Assembly (NCBI RefSeq): GCF_027409185.1
Contig: NC_084462.1
Location: forward strand, 155,421,490-155,485,489
Direction of reading: 5' to 3'
DNA length: 64,000 bases
Origin: Cynocephalus volans
Lineage: Eukaryota > Chordata > Mammalia > Dermoptera > Cynocephalidae
Made by a program: the position numbers and the translations under genes. Positions 34,299 to 46,400 of this stretch are shown here, piece after piece. Position 1 is the stretch's first letter, and every line of letters begins with the position of its first letter. A model generated the notes under the pieces. That model was given only the letters and a program-made list of their open reading frames with translations, had not been told where the DNA came from and did not search any database.

Positions 34299-35114
34299 TG
34301 TGATGACAGATGACCCTGAGACTGCTATCAGTTGTACAAATTTGAGGAACCTGGGATTATTAGAATTCTAGAGGTTTCCCTCTAATCATGTCCCTTGCTC
34401 AATTTTATTTCCCTCAATCTGGGAGTGTTGTGTTTTTAGTTGCCACTATTATTTTCAGAATGTGAAGCTTTTATTCTTAACCTAATTCCCCAGCCCCCAT
34501 GCTAAGGCCAAGCCTCCCACATGCTGTTACCTCAGATTCAATCACTTTTTGAAACCAAGAATAATCTATAGAATCTCCAAGGTTCCAAAATTTGGAATTA
34601 CTTCTTTGGCCTTCAGAGGTACTTGCACATATGTGTATTACTATGTATAAAATCTTCATTTGAAAGAAAGACCTTATTGTGTTTTGGATCAGGGTCACAG
34701 ATTGGATAGCTTGAACATGTTACTAGGCCCAAGAGGATGAGAAAGGCAAATGAAATGTTCTCTTTTTCATTTCACCCTTTCTGAATGTGCCACTTGACTT
34801 ATTTTCTATGCAGCCTTTTCTCTACCTCCCGTTTTATAGAGCAGATGCGTTTTACTCTCATACTCCTGGATCTGCTAGAATCCAGAAAACTTGGATTAAA
34901 CCCTTACTGATACCTGAATTATTTCAAAAATAGCCTCCCTACTCCATACTCATACAGACATTTCAAGATTCTGTGACCATTTAATGACTGAATCTTTTTA
35001 GGGTATATTACTTCACTTACCTTATGGTGTAAAACGTCTCTGGTCTCATGCATAGCAGGAAGTGGTCCCTTTGTTGGTATAGATAATAGATACTTAGGGA
35101 TCTTTGTTTTAGAT

Positions 35115-35294
35115 TGGTTTACCAGATGAAGTTCAGGATGCCCAGTTATTAAATTTGAATTTTAGATAATCAACGAATAATTTTTTTAGTATGTCTCAAA
35201 TACATGGGACATATTTATGCTAAAAATTATTTGTTTATCTGAAATTCAAATTTAACTGAGTGTCTTATATTTTTGTTTGCTCAACCTGTCAACC
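35115..35294. mobile_element. Palindromic fold-back MITE (~180 bp)
   Basis: The left arm (35,142-35,187, with 'aaatttgaattttagataat' and 'aacgaataattttttt') is the inverted complement of the right arm (35,222-35,262, 'aaaaattatttgtttatctg' then 'aaattcaaatttaactg'). The centre repeats a gtatgtctcaaa/gggacat inverted pair. The outer ends ('ggtttaccagatg' and '...caacctgtcaaccc') also pair. It resembles an old mammalian non-autonomous DNA transposon whose name I do not assign. Confidence 0.8.
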
Positions 35295-35701
35295 CTACTT
35301 TAAGGTCACTGAAAAAACTTTTAAACCATAAATTCCAGTGAATTTTAAAGTACTTCATTAGATGTGGCATTTAAATATGCACGAAGCTTGTAATAATTGT
35401 ATTACAGTGCTGGGGGGCCCAGACCTGTATGGACAGACAACTAAAAAAAAAGAAATCATCAACCACCACCACTACAACAAATGATTTATTAATACTAATG
35501 TTGGGGAAACCACAACCAATTGATTCTCAGTTATTAGTTAAATCCATCTTTTGCTTGGGAGCTTAAAAGTTTGTTACAGCAAAGACTTGCATTTCTGGAC
35601 CGGCTTGGAATTAAGATCATCTAGTAAGAGAATTTACCATTAAAAAAATGGAAATAGAATTTAGAAATAGAAAGTATCTGAGACAGAACTCAGATGCTTA
35701 T

Positions 35702-35782
35702 TTGCGGGTACTTCAAAAAGTTCATGGAAAGATTTGTATTTTCTTTTAACTATTTTTCCATGAACTTTTGAAGTACCCTTGT
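35702..35782. mobile_element. Mariner MITE, ~80 bp palindrome
   Basis: 'gggtacttcaaaaagttcat' at the left pairs with 'atgaacttttgaagtaccc' at the right, with only about 35 bp between. It shares its ends with the mariner at 20,748-22,021 and the MITE at 29,632-29,713. Confidence 0.87.
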
Positions 35783-37299
35783 ATTTCCAATGTGGGAAGA
35801 CCTAGGATTTAGAGAAAACAAACCTATCATGTGGTTAGAGGAAAGAAGGGGACACTCAGAAACCTGAGCAGATTTTTTAGCTGCCTGTGGAAGGAGGCAG
35901 AAAGCAGCATACTGTGAAAGCATCTGTGTACATACATTACTAAGACATTAAAAGTTGCTGCCAATACCTGGGCCTAATAAAATTTATAGTTCAGACTACC
36001 TAACTCCTTTCATCCTCCTTACAAAGAGATTTTAAACGTTAGACCCTATTCCTCTGGAATATTTTTGTGGGTTATTTACTGATTTGGTGGGTTTAAAACT
36101 GCTGAGCACAAGCAAAATAGCTTTAGTTACTAAATAAATAAACCATCAAATTGCAGTGGTCAACTAGGCAGAAACAGGGTACCTTAGAATGCAGAAGCCT
36201 ATATGTGAGTACCAACTGTTATGGGAGAATTGGTATTTGTGTTTAGAAAAAGGTGGATTTGGGAGAAATCATCTTTACACTAAGAAGACTTCATGGGTAG
36301 ATCAGAAGTGGTAGTCTCTGATGGAGGAGGATGATTTAAGAACATAGAGCACAGAGGAATGATTGCACCAGGGGGACACTGGGCAGTTTGCTTGGAATAG
36401 ACAGAATGCCTGGTAAAACAAGTCTAGGATCTTATGCAGGCCCTTTCTGACAGATGCCCTCTGCCTGGCAGGCCATAAAGTCTAGTGGACATTTTTACAA
36501 ATTTTGCTCACTGAAAATTCATTCAGGACAACTATATTCTTCCCGTATTAACTGGAAGATCTTTTGTCTTCTCATTACTTTGGAGAGGAGGTTGTCACAA
36601 GGCCTTGTTTGTTGCAGAACTGGCTTTATTACACTTTTCATGCAAGCCAGTGCCTGGAGCATCAGCCCCACCTTTTCTTTAGCAACAACCATAACAGTGC
36701 AAGAACCAAAGGCAAGGGAGTCCTGAATCTGCCTTATGTTGTGAGTCAGCCTTATGCGGTTGGTTCAGAGAGGGACTTCTTGGTCAATGGCCAGATCTTA
36801 TCTTATTGTGGAATCACACTCCAGTTATGTGATGATAGAAACTAGTAGTATGTAAACTATATGTGTCCCACCCACCCTTAGTTTCTTTGTGTGGGAATTT
36901 GACTGATAACAGGGGTTTAAAAGAAAATCTATTCAGAAGTGAGAGATTAGTAAGGACTACTAAAGTAGGTGTCCAGGAAGATACTCTTCTATCTCTAAAT
37001 TACTTCTGAGAATTGATCCCTGTTCTTTTTGTCTTTTGTTATAAAACATCAGAGTGGAGGGCTGACATTATATACCAGGAGCAACCTGGTATAGTGAAGT
37101 GAGTGGCACTAACCATGATGGTATAGCCCTCCCTTGAACTCTGGCCCTGAGCTAATGTGCAGCTGGCCTTGGACAGGGCTTAACACTATTAACACTTAAA
37201 CATAGCAGTTTTGCATGTTTGTCTGAAAGACAAGGAAAGTCCTCTGTTTTCTTCGTATCTAGCATTTATGTTTATGATTTTTATTATTTTTCTGTTCTG

Positions 37300-37390
37300 T
37301 TTTTTTGGGGGGTGGCTGGCAGTTACGGAGATCCGAACTCTTAAAGTTGGTGTTATAATACCGTTCTCTAACCAACTAAGCTAACCGGCC
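37300..37390 (-). mobile_element. Monomeric tRNA-Ile-derived t-SINE, minus strand
   Basis: The reverse complement begins 'ggccggttagcttagttggt', follows tRNA-Ile(AAU) through the T-arm ('gagttcggatctccgtaac') to an acceptor-like '...ctgcca', and ends in CCCCCC plus A tail. It is very close to the tRNA itself but lacks a correct anticodon loop. Confidence 0.87.
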
Positions 37391-37455
37391 ATTCTTTCTT
37401 CATAAAAATGTCACAGGGCTGTTTAACAGAATTTTGCTTTAAGAAATTTTGAAAT

Positions 37456-37622
37456 GGGCCGGCCTGTGGTTCAGTTGGGAGAGTGTGGTGCTGATAACAC
37501 CAAGGCCAAGGGTTCAGATCCCTATATAGGGATGGCTGGTTAGCTCACTTGGGAGAGTGTGGTGCTGACAACACCAATTCAAGGGTTAAGATCCCCTTAC
37601 CGGTCATCTTTTTTAAAAAAAA
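37456..37622 (+). mobile_element. Dimeric tRNA-Ile-derived t-SINE
   Basis: Two head-to-tail tRNA-Ile-like units. The first is 'ggccggcctgtggttcagtt'...'gggttcagatccctatatag'. The second is 'ggctggttagctcacttggg'...'gggttaagatccccttaccgg', followed by an A-rich tail. Imperfect direct repeats (aagaaattttgaa / aagaaaaattttttgaa) flank it at 37,441 and 37,623. This dimer lacks the central insertion seen in the copy at 2,586. Confidence 0.88.
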
Positions 37623-37734
37623 AAGAAAAATTTTTTGAATAATTATCACTTGGTTTAATTGTAAATTATAGTTAAATAAATATATAGAAAAGCAGAAGCA
37701 TTTAAGCAGTCTGTGGCCAGCAGCTGTATTTTAA

Positions 37735-38170
37735 AATATTTTATTTTTTTGAATAAGTAATACATATGGTACAAAATTTTAAAAGATACAGAAAGATACA
37801 GTGCAAAGTCTCCCAATACTGTACCTATCCACCCTGTCACTCTCCCCACAAACCACCACTGTTTCTAAGAATTTATCCCACAGATAAACTACGAAATAAC
37901 ATATGCACAAGAATATTCATTACAGTATTATTTATAATAGCAAAAGATAGGATACAATGGAAATGTCTGTCATTGAGGGTCTGATTAAATAAATTATGGT
38001 TTATCCATTCGATGGGATAATATACAGCTATGAAATAGAATGAGGCAGCTCTTTGTGTACAAGTATAAAGTGAAAAGCAAAGCGCAGAATAGCGTGCATA
38101 CTATGCTATTTGTGTTTTTAATAAAAGGAAATATGTGTATATGCATGCAATATCTCTGGGAGGATGAGCA
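37735..38170 (+). repeat. Old L1 (L1M) 3' fragment, sense
   Basis: 'ttgaataagtaatacatatg', 'attatttataatagcaaaag' and 'taaataaattatggtttatc' are phrases of the 3' end of ancient mammalian L1. Confidence 0.75.
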
Positions 38171-38359
38171 GGAAGGTGAGGGTTGTGGGGAGGTGGGCAA
38201 GTGGGAACAGCATTTAAGAAGGCACAGTGCCAGCAGGGTATATTTGGGGAATGGTAAAAAATTCTCTGATGGGGTATAATGTGGAGTGGCAAGGATGATG
38301 TTGACAGATATTCACTTCTCTTTCCCCTTTGTTTAGACAAATAGCAGCATATGTTGCAT

Positions 38360-38830
38360 GCTGTTATACAACCTCCCTTCATCTATTTAAGACATCAAGG
38401 ATTTTAGAGCCATTTTTTCTTAGGGTTCCATAGCAATTAATTGTTTCTAATCTTTTGCTATTACAAATAATGTTGTAATAAATAACCTTTTACATACATC
38501 ATTTCACATTTGGTGAGAATGTGTGTGAAGGTTAAGTTCCTAGAAGCTGAATTATTAGGCCAAAGCTTTAGTACTTTTATAATTTTGAAAGACTGCCATA
38601 TTGTCCTCTTCAGAGATTGTACCAACATATACTCCTATCAGCTGTTATGAGAGTGCTTACTTCCCCAGATGTTTGCCAACCAGGAGTCTTAACAAACTTT
38701 TTGATCTTGGCCAATCTGACAATTAAAAAAAAATACCTCTGTGTGGTTTTAAGTTGCATTTCTTTTATTACGAATGAAAGAATATTTCAATATGAGCCAC
38801 TTATTTTTGTCTGCTGAGAACCCCTCAACT
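38360..38830 (-). repeat. Old L1 (L1M) 3' fragment, antisense
   Basis: 'aatgttgtaataaataacct', 'aagttcctagaagctgaatt', 'agattgtaccaacatatact' and 'tttttgatcttggccaatct' are the antisense phrases of an L1M 3' region. Its orientation is opposite to the fragment just before it. Confidence 0.75.
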
Positions 38831-38834
38831 AATA

Positions 38835-38990
38835 TAGTGACCTAGAGCAAATTATTTAAGCTTTCTGTGTCTCATTTTCCTCACCTACAAATTGGGAATA
38901 AAAATAGTAAGTAGGATTGTTAGATTAAAGGAAATTTATGTACAGCATTCAGCACAGTGCCTGGCATATAGCAAGCATTCAATAAGTTAT
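38835..38990 (+). repeat. MIR SINE
   Basis: 'tgtgtctcattttcctcacc', 'acagtgcctggcatatagca' and 'agcattcaataagttatgtg' follow MIR in sense. Confidence 0.8.
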
Positions 38991-39128
38991 GTGATGGCTG
39001 ACAGAGCAGCACATAGGACAGGACAGATTAAGAAAGCAGCATTCATCTCCTTGCCTCCAGTCACATGGAGCCGTGTTCACTTACATTGCCATTCGTCAGA
39101 GAAACACAAAGTCAGCTTTCTTTGTCTT

Positions 39129-39169
39129 TGCAGGCGAGAATTCTACCACTGAGCCACCCATGCACCCAA
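39129..39169 (-). pseudogene. Retrocopied tRNA-Gly(GCC) 5' half (tailless retropseudogene)
   Basis: The reverse complement of 39,130-39,163 is the first 34 nt of tRNA-Gly(GCC): gcatgggtggctcagtgg then tagaattctcgcctgc, with two or three substitutions. It stops inside the anticodon loop; the next bases no longer match. A 13-bp direct repeat, ctttctttgtctt, lies on both sides at 39,116-39,128 and 39,170-39,182, so the half-molecule itself was inserted. A few untemplated-looking bases precede the 5' end. There is no A tail. Confidence 0.85.
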
Positions 39170-39319
39170 CTTTCTTTGTCTTGGAATAGTAAAGAACATA
39201 CTCCCGTTGGAACCCAATCATAGGCTATCGGCAGAGCTGGCCAGAGCCTCATATCTAATATGTAGGTTTAGCCAATGTAGCAAAGAAATTTGGTCTAATA
39301 CGAAATAAAAACAAGAGCA

Positions 39320-40491
39320 GAGGAGCCCAGATGTACATTTCTTTATTCCGCCATGGTTCTGAACTCCTAGCTAGCCTGGTTTGGAGTGAGTCTCTACTTG
39401 TAAACTCAGAGGGATGCCAGCCGTCCATTTTCTGAAGGGGAAGAGGGCATGAGCTTCTGAGTAGAGGAGAAAAACAACATTCGAAATCTGGCTTCCTCTG
39501 AACCACCCTAGTAAGTAGACCTTTTTATTTTTAGTATATCAAACTGGTCTTCACAAAAGGAGGGCCCAGAAGAAATTTGTTTCGTGTAAGAAACAGTATG
39601 TATTTAATAAAGGTCTTTGGAGATAGGTACTCTGTCTTGTGGCAGCCCTTGCTGCTGGTGCACAGGGATTATTGCTGGGTGGATTTTGAATTTATTTACC
39701 CGGAACTGCAGAATATTTTCTTTATACTTGTATGAAATCTTGGCTTCCCATTTCTTAACTCCACATATTTTTCATAATGCCCTCTTGCTCCTTTCTCAGG
39801 CTCTTTGCTCCTCTTCATTTGTGTCTCTTACAATCAATAAGCTAACACCAGTCTTGCTTTTCTGAGGTGCATGGATCTTCTGCCACTCCCTGGGGCCACA
39901 GAACTGGCTGCAGGATAGTGGTGTGGCAAAATCAGGGTCCAGACCAGATTGGCCGAGTGGTGGAGAAGTTCTTTGAGAGGGAACATTGGAGTCAGTCCCC
40001 AAACTCCCCCAAACTCTTTCTTGCTCTACAGATTCTGAAGGACGATCCCAGGGCAGATGTAGCCTCTGTCCCAGTCGTGGAATCATCAGAGTGATATGTG
40101 GATTGTGGCTGGAAAGGGGTGTCTGCAGTATGAGGCTGTAGGACCATGCACATTTGCACAGCTTGAGGGGGTGGACGAGGGCCATCCTTTGGTAAGCATC
40201 CCATAGCAAGGCCAGGATAGATGGTAGACTGGGCCTCATGGCCAGTGGCTGAAGCATTAAAGTGTTTGGTGGTGTTTGAGCCAAGCAAGGGCATGGCGGC
40301 ATGGAGGCAGTGATGGAAGCTCACAGCCAGAGCCCAAGCTGGGAGAGCCAAAAGCAGGCAAGGCTGACTGGGCTGCAGGGCCTCCGGCCTGATGTCATTG
40401 TGGTGTCTTCACAGCTAGGAAAGCATCCTCAAGGCCCCTGCCTGTGGCTGGAGGCCATTTCCAGATAGCTGCCCACACTGACCCCTCACTG
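39320..40491 (-). other. LTBP2: LTBP2 3' UTR
   Basis: About 1.17 kb after the TAG stop. A minus-strand AATAAA at 39,342-39,347 is the best poly(A) signal. The cleavage site is estimated at about 20 bases below it. A second, weaker match lies near 39,524. Confidence 0.7.
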
Positions 40492-43400
40492 CTACTCCTT
40501 GGCAGCACAGTGTGGGGGGCCTGCCTCAGCCACGTAACCTGGGGAGCAGTGGCAGCGGTAGGAGCCCTCTGTGTTCTCGCAGTGACCATGGGCACAGAGT
40601 GTAGCAGGCCCGTTCAAGTCATCACACTCATTCACATCTAAGAGGAAAGGAAGGAGAGAACTGTAGGAGCCCAAGTATCTCTGGTCTGCTGCCTCTGCCC
40701 CTCTGGTCACTAAGCCTTGGCCCCTGCCTTGCAGAGTAATCCTAAGTGTGACAGCCAGGGACTGAAGTCACTTCCCGAAACCAAGCAACTCAAGGACACA
40801 AAGCAAGGGGCAATGAGTTCATGCTGTGCCCAAGACCAGGCTCTCTGGTCCCTACCTCTCTTTTTAGGGATCTCAATGGAAAGTGCTTTCTAAGCACAGC
40901 ATTAGACCTTCCTTTGGCGCTCTCACCGCCTGACCTGACTCCAAGCTGCTCCACTAGGGGACAGCAGTGGATTTCCCAGCCATCCTAAGTTCAATCATGC
41001 ACCTGGGCAGTGGGCCAGTCTGGCTTCTCCATCAGGATTCTAAACTTACCCACACAGGCCATGTGGGCCGCATCCAGCTGGAAGCCCTCAAAGCAGTCAC
41101 AGGTGTAGCCCTCCTGCACGCGCACACAGCGGCCGTTCTCACAGCCATTCAGGATGCCGCACTCCTCTGCCTGAAGCCCTTCGAAGCCAGCATGGGTCTC
41201 TGATAGGAGGGAGTCACAGAGAGAAGGAAGCTGAAGTCTTGTGTCCAGACTCTAATTTCTCCAGCGCTGGGACTCTCACCCTCTGGTACAAACAGTTGCC
41301 CCTGGTAACTCAGGGGGTAGAGGTGGGGAGAGCCATAAAATTCTCACAGAAAGATGCTAAAACAAAAGGCAATACTCTCAAAGAAACAAGTATGTGTCAT
41401 TTTAGGTGGGGGAGAAGTGCTACACTTAATATGAGGCTCTAGGAAGGTTGGGATTCTCCACTTCCACAATACCAGGGTCCTGACCAGTTGGTTGTTTCTA
41501 TACAGTTTTGGGGTTTGGCGGTGGTAATGGTGGGGTGTTTTGTTTAAATCTGTATATATGTATATGTATTTTTGTGGGTGTGGAGTGGGGATTGGCAGCA
41601 GAGGGGGGCCTCACTCAACACAAAGCAAAACTTCTATCAGACCTGCCTAATCCTTTTCTCTTTTTAAGCACCCCTCCACCCCCTGAAAGAGACCCCATCC
41701 TGGTGATGTTGTCTTAGTCTGATATGGTGTTTGCCACCTATGGTGGGTACTGTGTTTGTTGCACTGATGTCAGACCTGACTTACTCATGAGAATCCAAGG
41801 CCTGAATGGGGTTGTTACCATTCACAAACTGAGTCACCACAATGGGCCTTTAAAGTCATTGGAAATCCTTAAATCACATTTCAGGTCACAAGTTTGAATG
41901 CTGGGTTTCCTTAGGGCAGATTACTCTAAATCCTATAAGTGGTGTGGAGGGAGAAGGATGGAGCGGAGTATACCTGCTTTCTCTTGCTCTCTACTCCCAC
42001 GGGGAAGCTTTTGAGGTTGAGACAGTGTCCTGCACCTCTCTGCGTCCCTGTGCTAATTCATCACAGGGAGTTGTTAGGGTCTGACCCAGATATGTGGAGT
42101 TGTCTCTTTAGAATGACCCGTGAGCGGGGACATCTGGCTTGGTGTGTCTTTCCCCTTCCCCATCCTTACCCTGCCAACAATATGATCGGCAGGTGGAGGA
42201 GATGGAAGTTAAATAGCTTCAGTGCCCACCTCATCCCCACTTTTGCAGCAACACAGACCTGGATGGCTGGCCATGTAGCGGGGCTGGAGTTCTGAGGGCT
42301 GCAGAGGAGATTCAAGGATCAGGGTGTGGTCCCCAAGGTGGCTGGCCGTGTTGGAGAAAGGGGGTTCAGGGACAGTGTCCTCAGGGCCTAGGTAGTTGTA
42401 GAAGGGGGCCCCATCTGGACCATAGAGGCTGTAGTGCAGGTCGTCGGGGCCAGGGCCATACTCGTAGCCTGGCCGGAAGTGGATCCCGGCCTCCCGCTCC
42501 GCCTCGATCCGGGCCACGTTGCACAACTGAGCGTAGACCTCTGTCAGGGAGGAGGGGGAGAGGTGGGCTATTTCATCTGGCCCATTCCCCCAGGAGAGAG
42601 GAAGGATGCCTCTCTCCACCCCTCTCCTGCCCCCTACTTTGTCCCCAACCAACAGGGATGAAAGACAAGGCCACTGCTCTGATTGCCCGACTCCTTTCCA
42701 GATCTCCCCTTCGAAGGTGAAGGCCACCCCTTCCCTGGGGCTGGGCCCAGCCTTGCAGGTGTTGTCTCCTCTTTCTCCCTCACCAGTGCTCCTGGGGGGG
42801 CACAGAGCACACTGCTGGCTCCAGGCCTCGCCGTCCTGGCAGCAGCATTCTGTGTAGGTGGTGCGATGTCCACGCAGGGGTTGGCTGCACACATCATTGG
42901 TGACTTTTTTCCAACAGATGTCCATGTGGATGTCATGGTCAGGGAGGTCCTCTGGTGGCACAGGGCACATGAGCCTCACAGCCCAGGTTCACTTCTCCTG
43001 CTGCCCCACTGCCCCAAGCCCACTCACCCATGCTGCTGGTGCTGTTCATGCAGCGCTGCTGGCTGAGGTCCAGGGTGAGGGGTGGGCTGCAGAAGCAGTG
43101 GAAGGAGCCCTCTGTGTTCACACACTCGCCATTCTCACAGGCCATATCCTGGCACTCATCGTGATCTGTGATGGTGGGAAAGTGTGGGGCAGTGCAGTGG
43201 CCTGTGCATTCACCACCTTCATCACCCTCATGCAGGGGGGTTTCGTGTAACTGATAATGAAGAGGTACACTCCGCCTCCCCTCCCCAATCCAGCCCAGAC
43301 TGGGAGGCTCCTCCCCAGGGACACCTTTCCAACAGGTCCCCAGGTACAATCCCTGACAGCCCCTCACCTCAGACCTGCCTGCTGCAGTAGGCATCTTCCC

Positions 43401-46400
43401 CAGGAAGGGGTACTCCTGGCAAGAGTAGGACTGGCTGGCAGGGGCTGGGGGTGGGGAGGGGTTGGGTGTGTCCTCACCCTCACACCTCTTGAGGGAGGCA
43501 TCATAGTGGTAGCCAGGATTGCACAGGCAGATGTACCCAGGCACCGTGTTGAGACACCGGCCGTTGGGGCAGAGACCAGGCCCAAACATCAGACATTCAT
43601 CGGCATCTGCGGGAGGGCAGAACTGAGGTGAGGTGAAGGTGAGCAGTATGAGGCAGGATTTGAGACCAGGAGCTCCAAAGCCAGCCTATCTGGGTTTGAA
43701 TCCCAGCTCTGCCACTTACTAGTTGGGTGACTTTGGGCAGGTTGCTTAAGTTCTCCTTGCCTCAGTTTCCCTCCTAAAAAATGTGGATAATGCTACTTAA
43801 CCTCTTACAGTTGTTATGAGGATTAAAAGATAGTGCTTGGCACACAGCAAGCACTTAAGGAAAGTTACTTCTGTTTCTGTTATTTCCTTCTTAGGATGAG
43901 GGCACTGAGGGGCTCAGTACCTGAACCACCCCAATGTGAGTACAGATTCCTCAATGTTTCTGGCTCCATAAACAGGGCCAGGGAGCTAAGCAGCTACCTC
44001 TGCCTCTGTACAGCAGTACTCTTTGCTCTGTCCCTGTGCCCATGCATGCCTGGGGGTAAAGGTTAGTCAAGGCATCATAGTGTGTTCCTGAGGATACAAC
44101 CTTGGGGGAGAAGGGAAACTAAGCTGAGAGTCATGTGTATACTCCAGCAGGAGCTCGTGTTAGCACTTCCAGATAAAACTCTCTGGTAGTCAGTCAGCCC
44201 TGGGACAGAAAAGACGGAAGCCACCTGGGAGGCCAGGCCTAGATGCAGAACCACCCCGGGCAACTCCTGGAGGACCAGGCTAGAGCCCACTCAGGTGAGT
44301 GGAGTTTGGGGAGGAGGGTGTAGAGGGAGGTTACCTGTGTACATGGTCTGTCCAAACATCCAAGCTTCTTCCACAGGGATGTAGCCTTTACCACCGGGGC
44401 AGATCTCACTGAATTCAACTGTGTAGGAAGGCATCCCAGCTCAGAGAGGGAAGGCCTCTGCCCCCCTTCTCTCTCCCTTTCTTTCAGTGTCACCCTGCAG
44501 AGCTGACCCTAAGAGGATTTGGGACCATTGGGGCCTTACCTGAGTCCTCAGATGGGCAGAGGTCACAGGCATCTCCCCAGCTGGTGCCCTGGGTGCAGCA
44601 GCACTCAGCCTGCGTGGTGTTCTGGCCCAGGATGTTGGAGCAGGGTGGGTAGCCATTCTGCCCAGAGTAGCACTGCATGCGGATTGGGCCTGGGGGATGG
44701 CCCCCTGTTGGAGCCTCAGTTATACTCTGACCTGTATGTAATAGATGCCCCTTACTATTGCCCAGAACCCTCTGAGGCACCCTAGTCCTTGAGTTTATTT
44801 TTTAAATTTAACATTTATGTGGCACTTTACAGTATACAAAATACTATTACCTATACTACCTCATTTGATGCTCCCAACAACCCTATGAGGTGGGTATTAT
44901 TATTATTATTATCATCATCATCTCCCTTTTACAGATGAAGAAATTGAGCTTCGAGAAGCTAGATGACTTGCTATAGCCATGCAGTTATTAAGAGGTAAAG
45001 CAGAGATTTGGCCTCAGTTCCTCTGATGCTAAAGCCCCTGCTCTTTCCAGTATACCACCCTGCCTTCCTTCCCTATGGAGGGCTGGCCCCAGTCCCTGGC
45101 ATACCATATGGGCAGCCCTCTGGTCCATTCTGCTTGACGTACTCCCCAGCCCCTCCCGCTCTTCCTTGTTCTATGTCGCCTTGCTTTTCCCCAAGTCAGT
45201 GAAGGCCAGCTCGGTCCTAGTCCAGCCTGTGGTGAGAGGCCGAACCCAGCAGCTCTGTGGTGGAGTAGGAAGTGGGAAAAGGGGAGTCCAGCTTAGCTCA
45301 GCATCAAGTCCTCCCTCAACCAAAAGACTCCCAGGGGTTGGATGGGTTGAGGGTCCCTCCAAAGCTCAATCTGAGGTCCCTGGGGCCACCGTGAGTCAGC
45401 ATCAGAGCTTTCTGAGCCTCCTCTAGAGTCGTCACAGCCCTGTAACCTTCTGGACATGGCCTGGTCTGGAATAGGCCCCCTCTTGTCCTGATATATGTGG
45501 CACTCTCAGGCTCCTCACCCCTCCAAGCTCCATTCCTAACCTGCCTCTTCCTATGCTGCGCTTCTCCCTACAGGAGTAGATGCACTTTGTAAGCCATAGA
45601 GTCATCATGGATAATGACAGGAAGGAAGGGGGATCCTATGAGTCTCGCAGGCCTTACCTCCAGCCACCCGTGGGCGGCAGTGCCCCTCTTGCGTGTCGTA
45701 CTCCTCATGGTCACTGGCACAGAGGCACAGGAAGGAGCCCTCCACATTCTCACAGAGTGCAGCCCCACACACTGCCAGCATGAGCTCACACTCGTTCACA
45801 TCTGCCAGGCATGAGGACAGGCTTGTGGGTGGAGAAAGAGGCAGCCCATGCCCCCTGCCCCTGAGTCCAGCCCAATCAGGCCGGTCCTCATCTCATCCCC
45901 CCAAAAGAAACAGACTAGGCCTTTGGGGAAGAAGCAAAAGTTGGTATGAATTAGCTGGAACAGATGGGCAGAGGGTATGGGAAGGAAGAGAGGGAAGGAG
46001 TGGAGAAAAGGGTCACTAAACTGGACAAAGAAGGATTATCCCTGCTGCACATTCTCTAGACATCCTGTCTCTTGAGACCCTGAGGTCTCAGGAGAAGGGT
46101 GATACCTTCCCTAATGTGCTTGCTCCCCTGATGGCAGAATGTGGCCATACTTTCCCTGCCAGCCTGACCCAGGTGCCAGCTGGAGGGTGAAGTTGAAATC
46201 TCCCTCTTCCTTGAAGCCTCCCTTGTCCACTCTATGGGGACCTATTATGGAGCCATGGGACCATGAACATTTCAGGAGGATGGCCCTAGGGCCTCCATCC
46301 AGGACAGTCAGGATCTGCGGAGATGAAAAGAAGAGCCCAGGGCCTTCCCTGGCCCAGACCTTGGGAGCCCGCAGGCTTCTCACCAATACAGTCCCAGCCT

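Larger units (their letters stand above)
34299..39319. other. ISCA2 3' UTR and tail-to-tail intergenic region before LTBP2
   Basis: ISCA2 (plus) and LTBP2 (minus) converge on this 5-kb stretch. The first several hundred bases belong to the ISCA2 3' UTR, whose end I cannot fix. The rest is repeats (a palindromic MITE, a mariner MITE, t-SINEs, L1M pieces, MIR and the tRNA-Gly half, listed separately). In 35,790-37,290 I recognise nothing. Confidence 0.65.

Noticed and set aside
37300-37390. Functional tRNA-Ile gene
   Set aside because: Anticodon arm is altered and it continues into a C-run and A tail, so it is a SINE monomer, not a gene.
42683-43250. Plus-strand open frames of 127-130 codons
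   Set aside because: Antisense of the TB4 and EGF exons of LTBP2, Cys/Ala-rich only because of the opposite strand.
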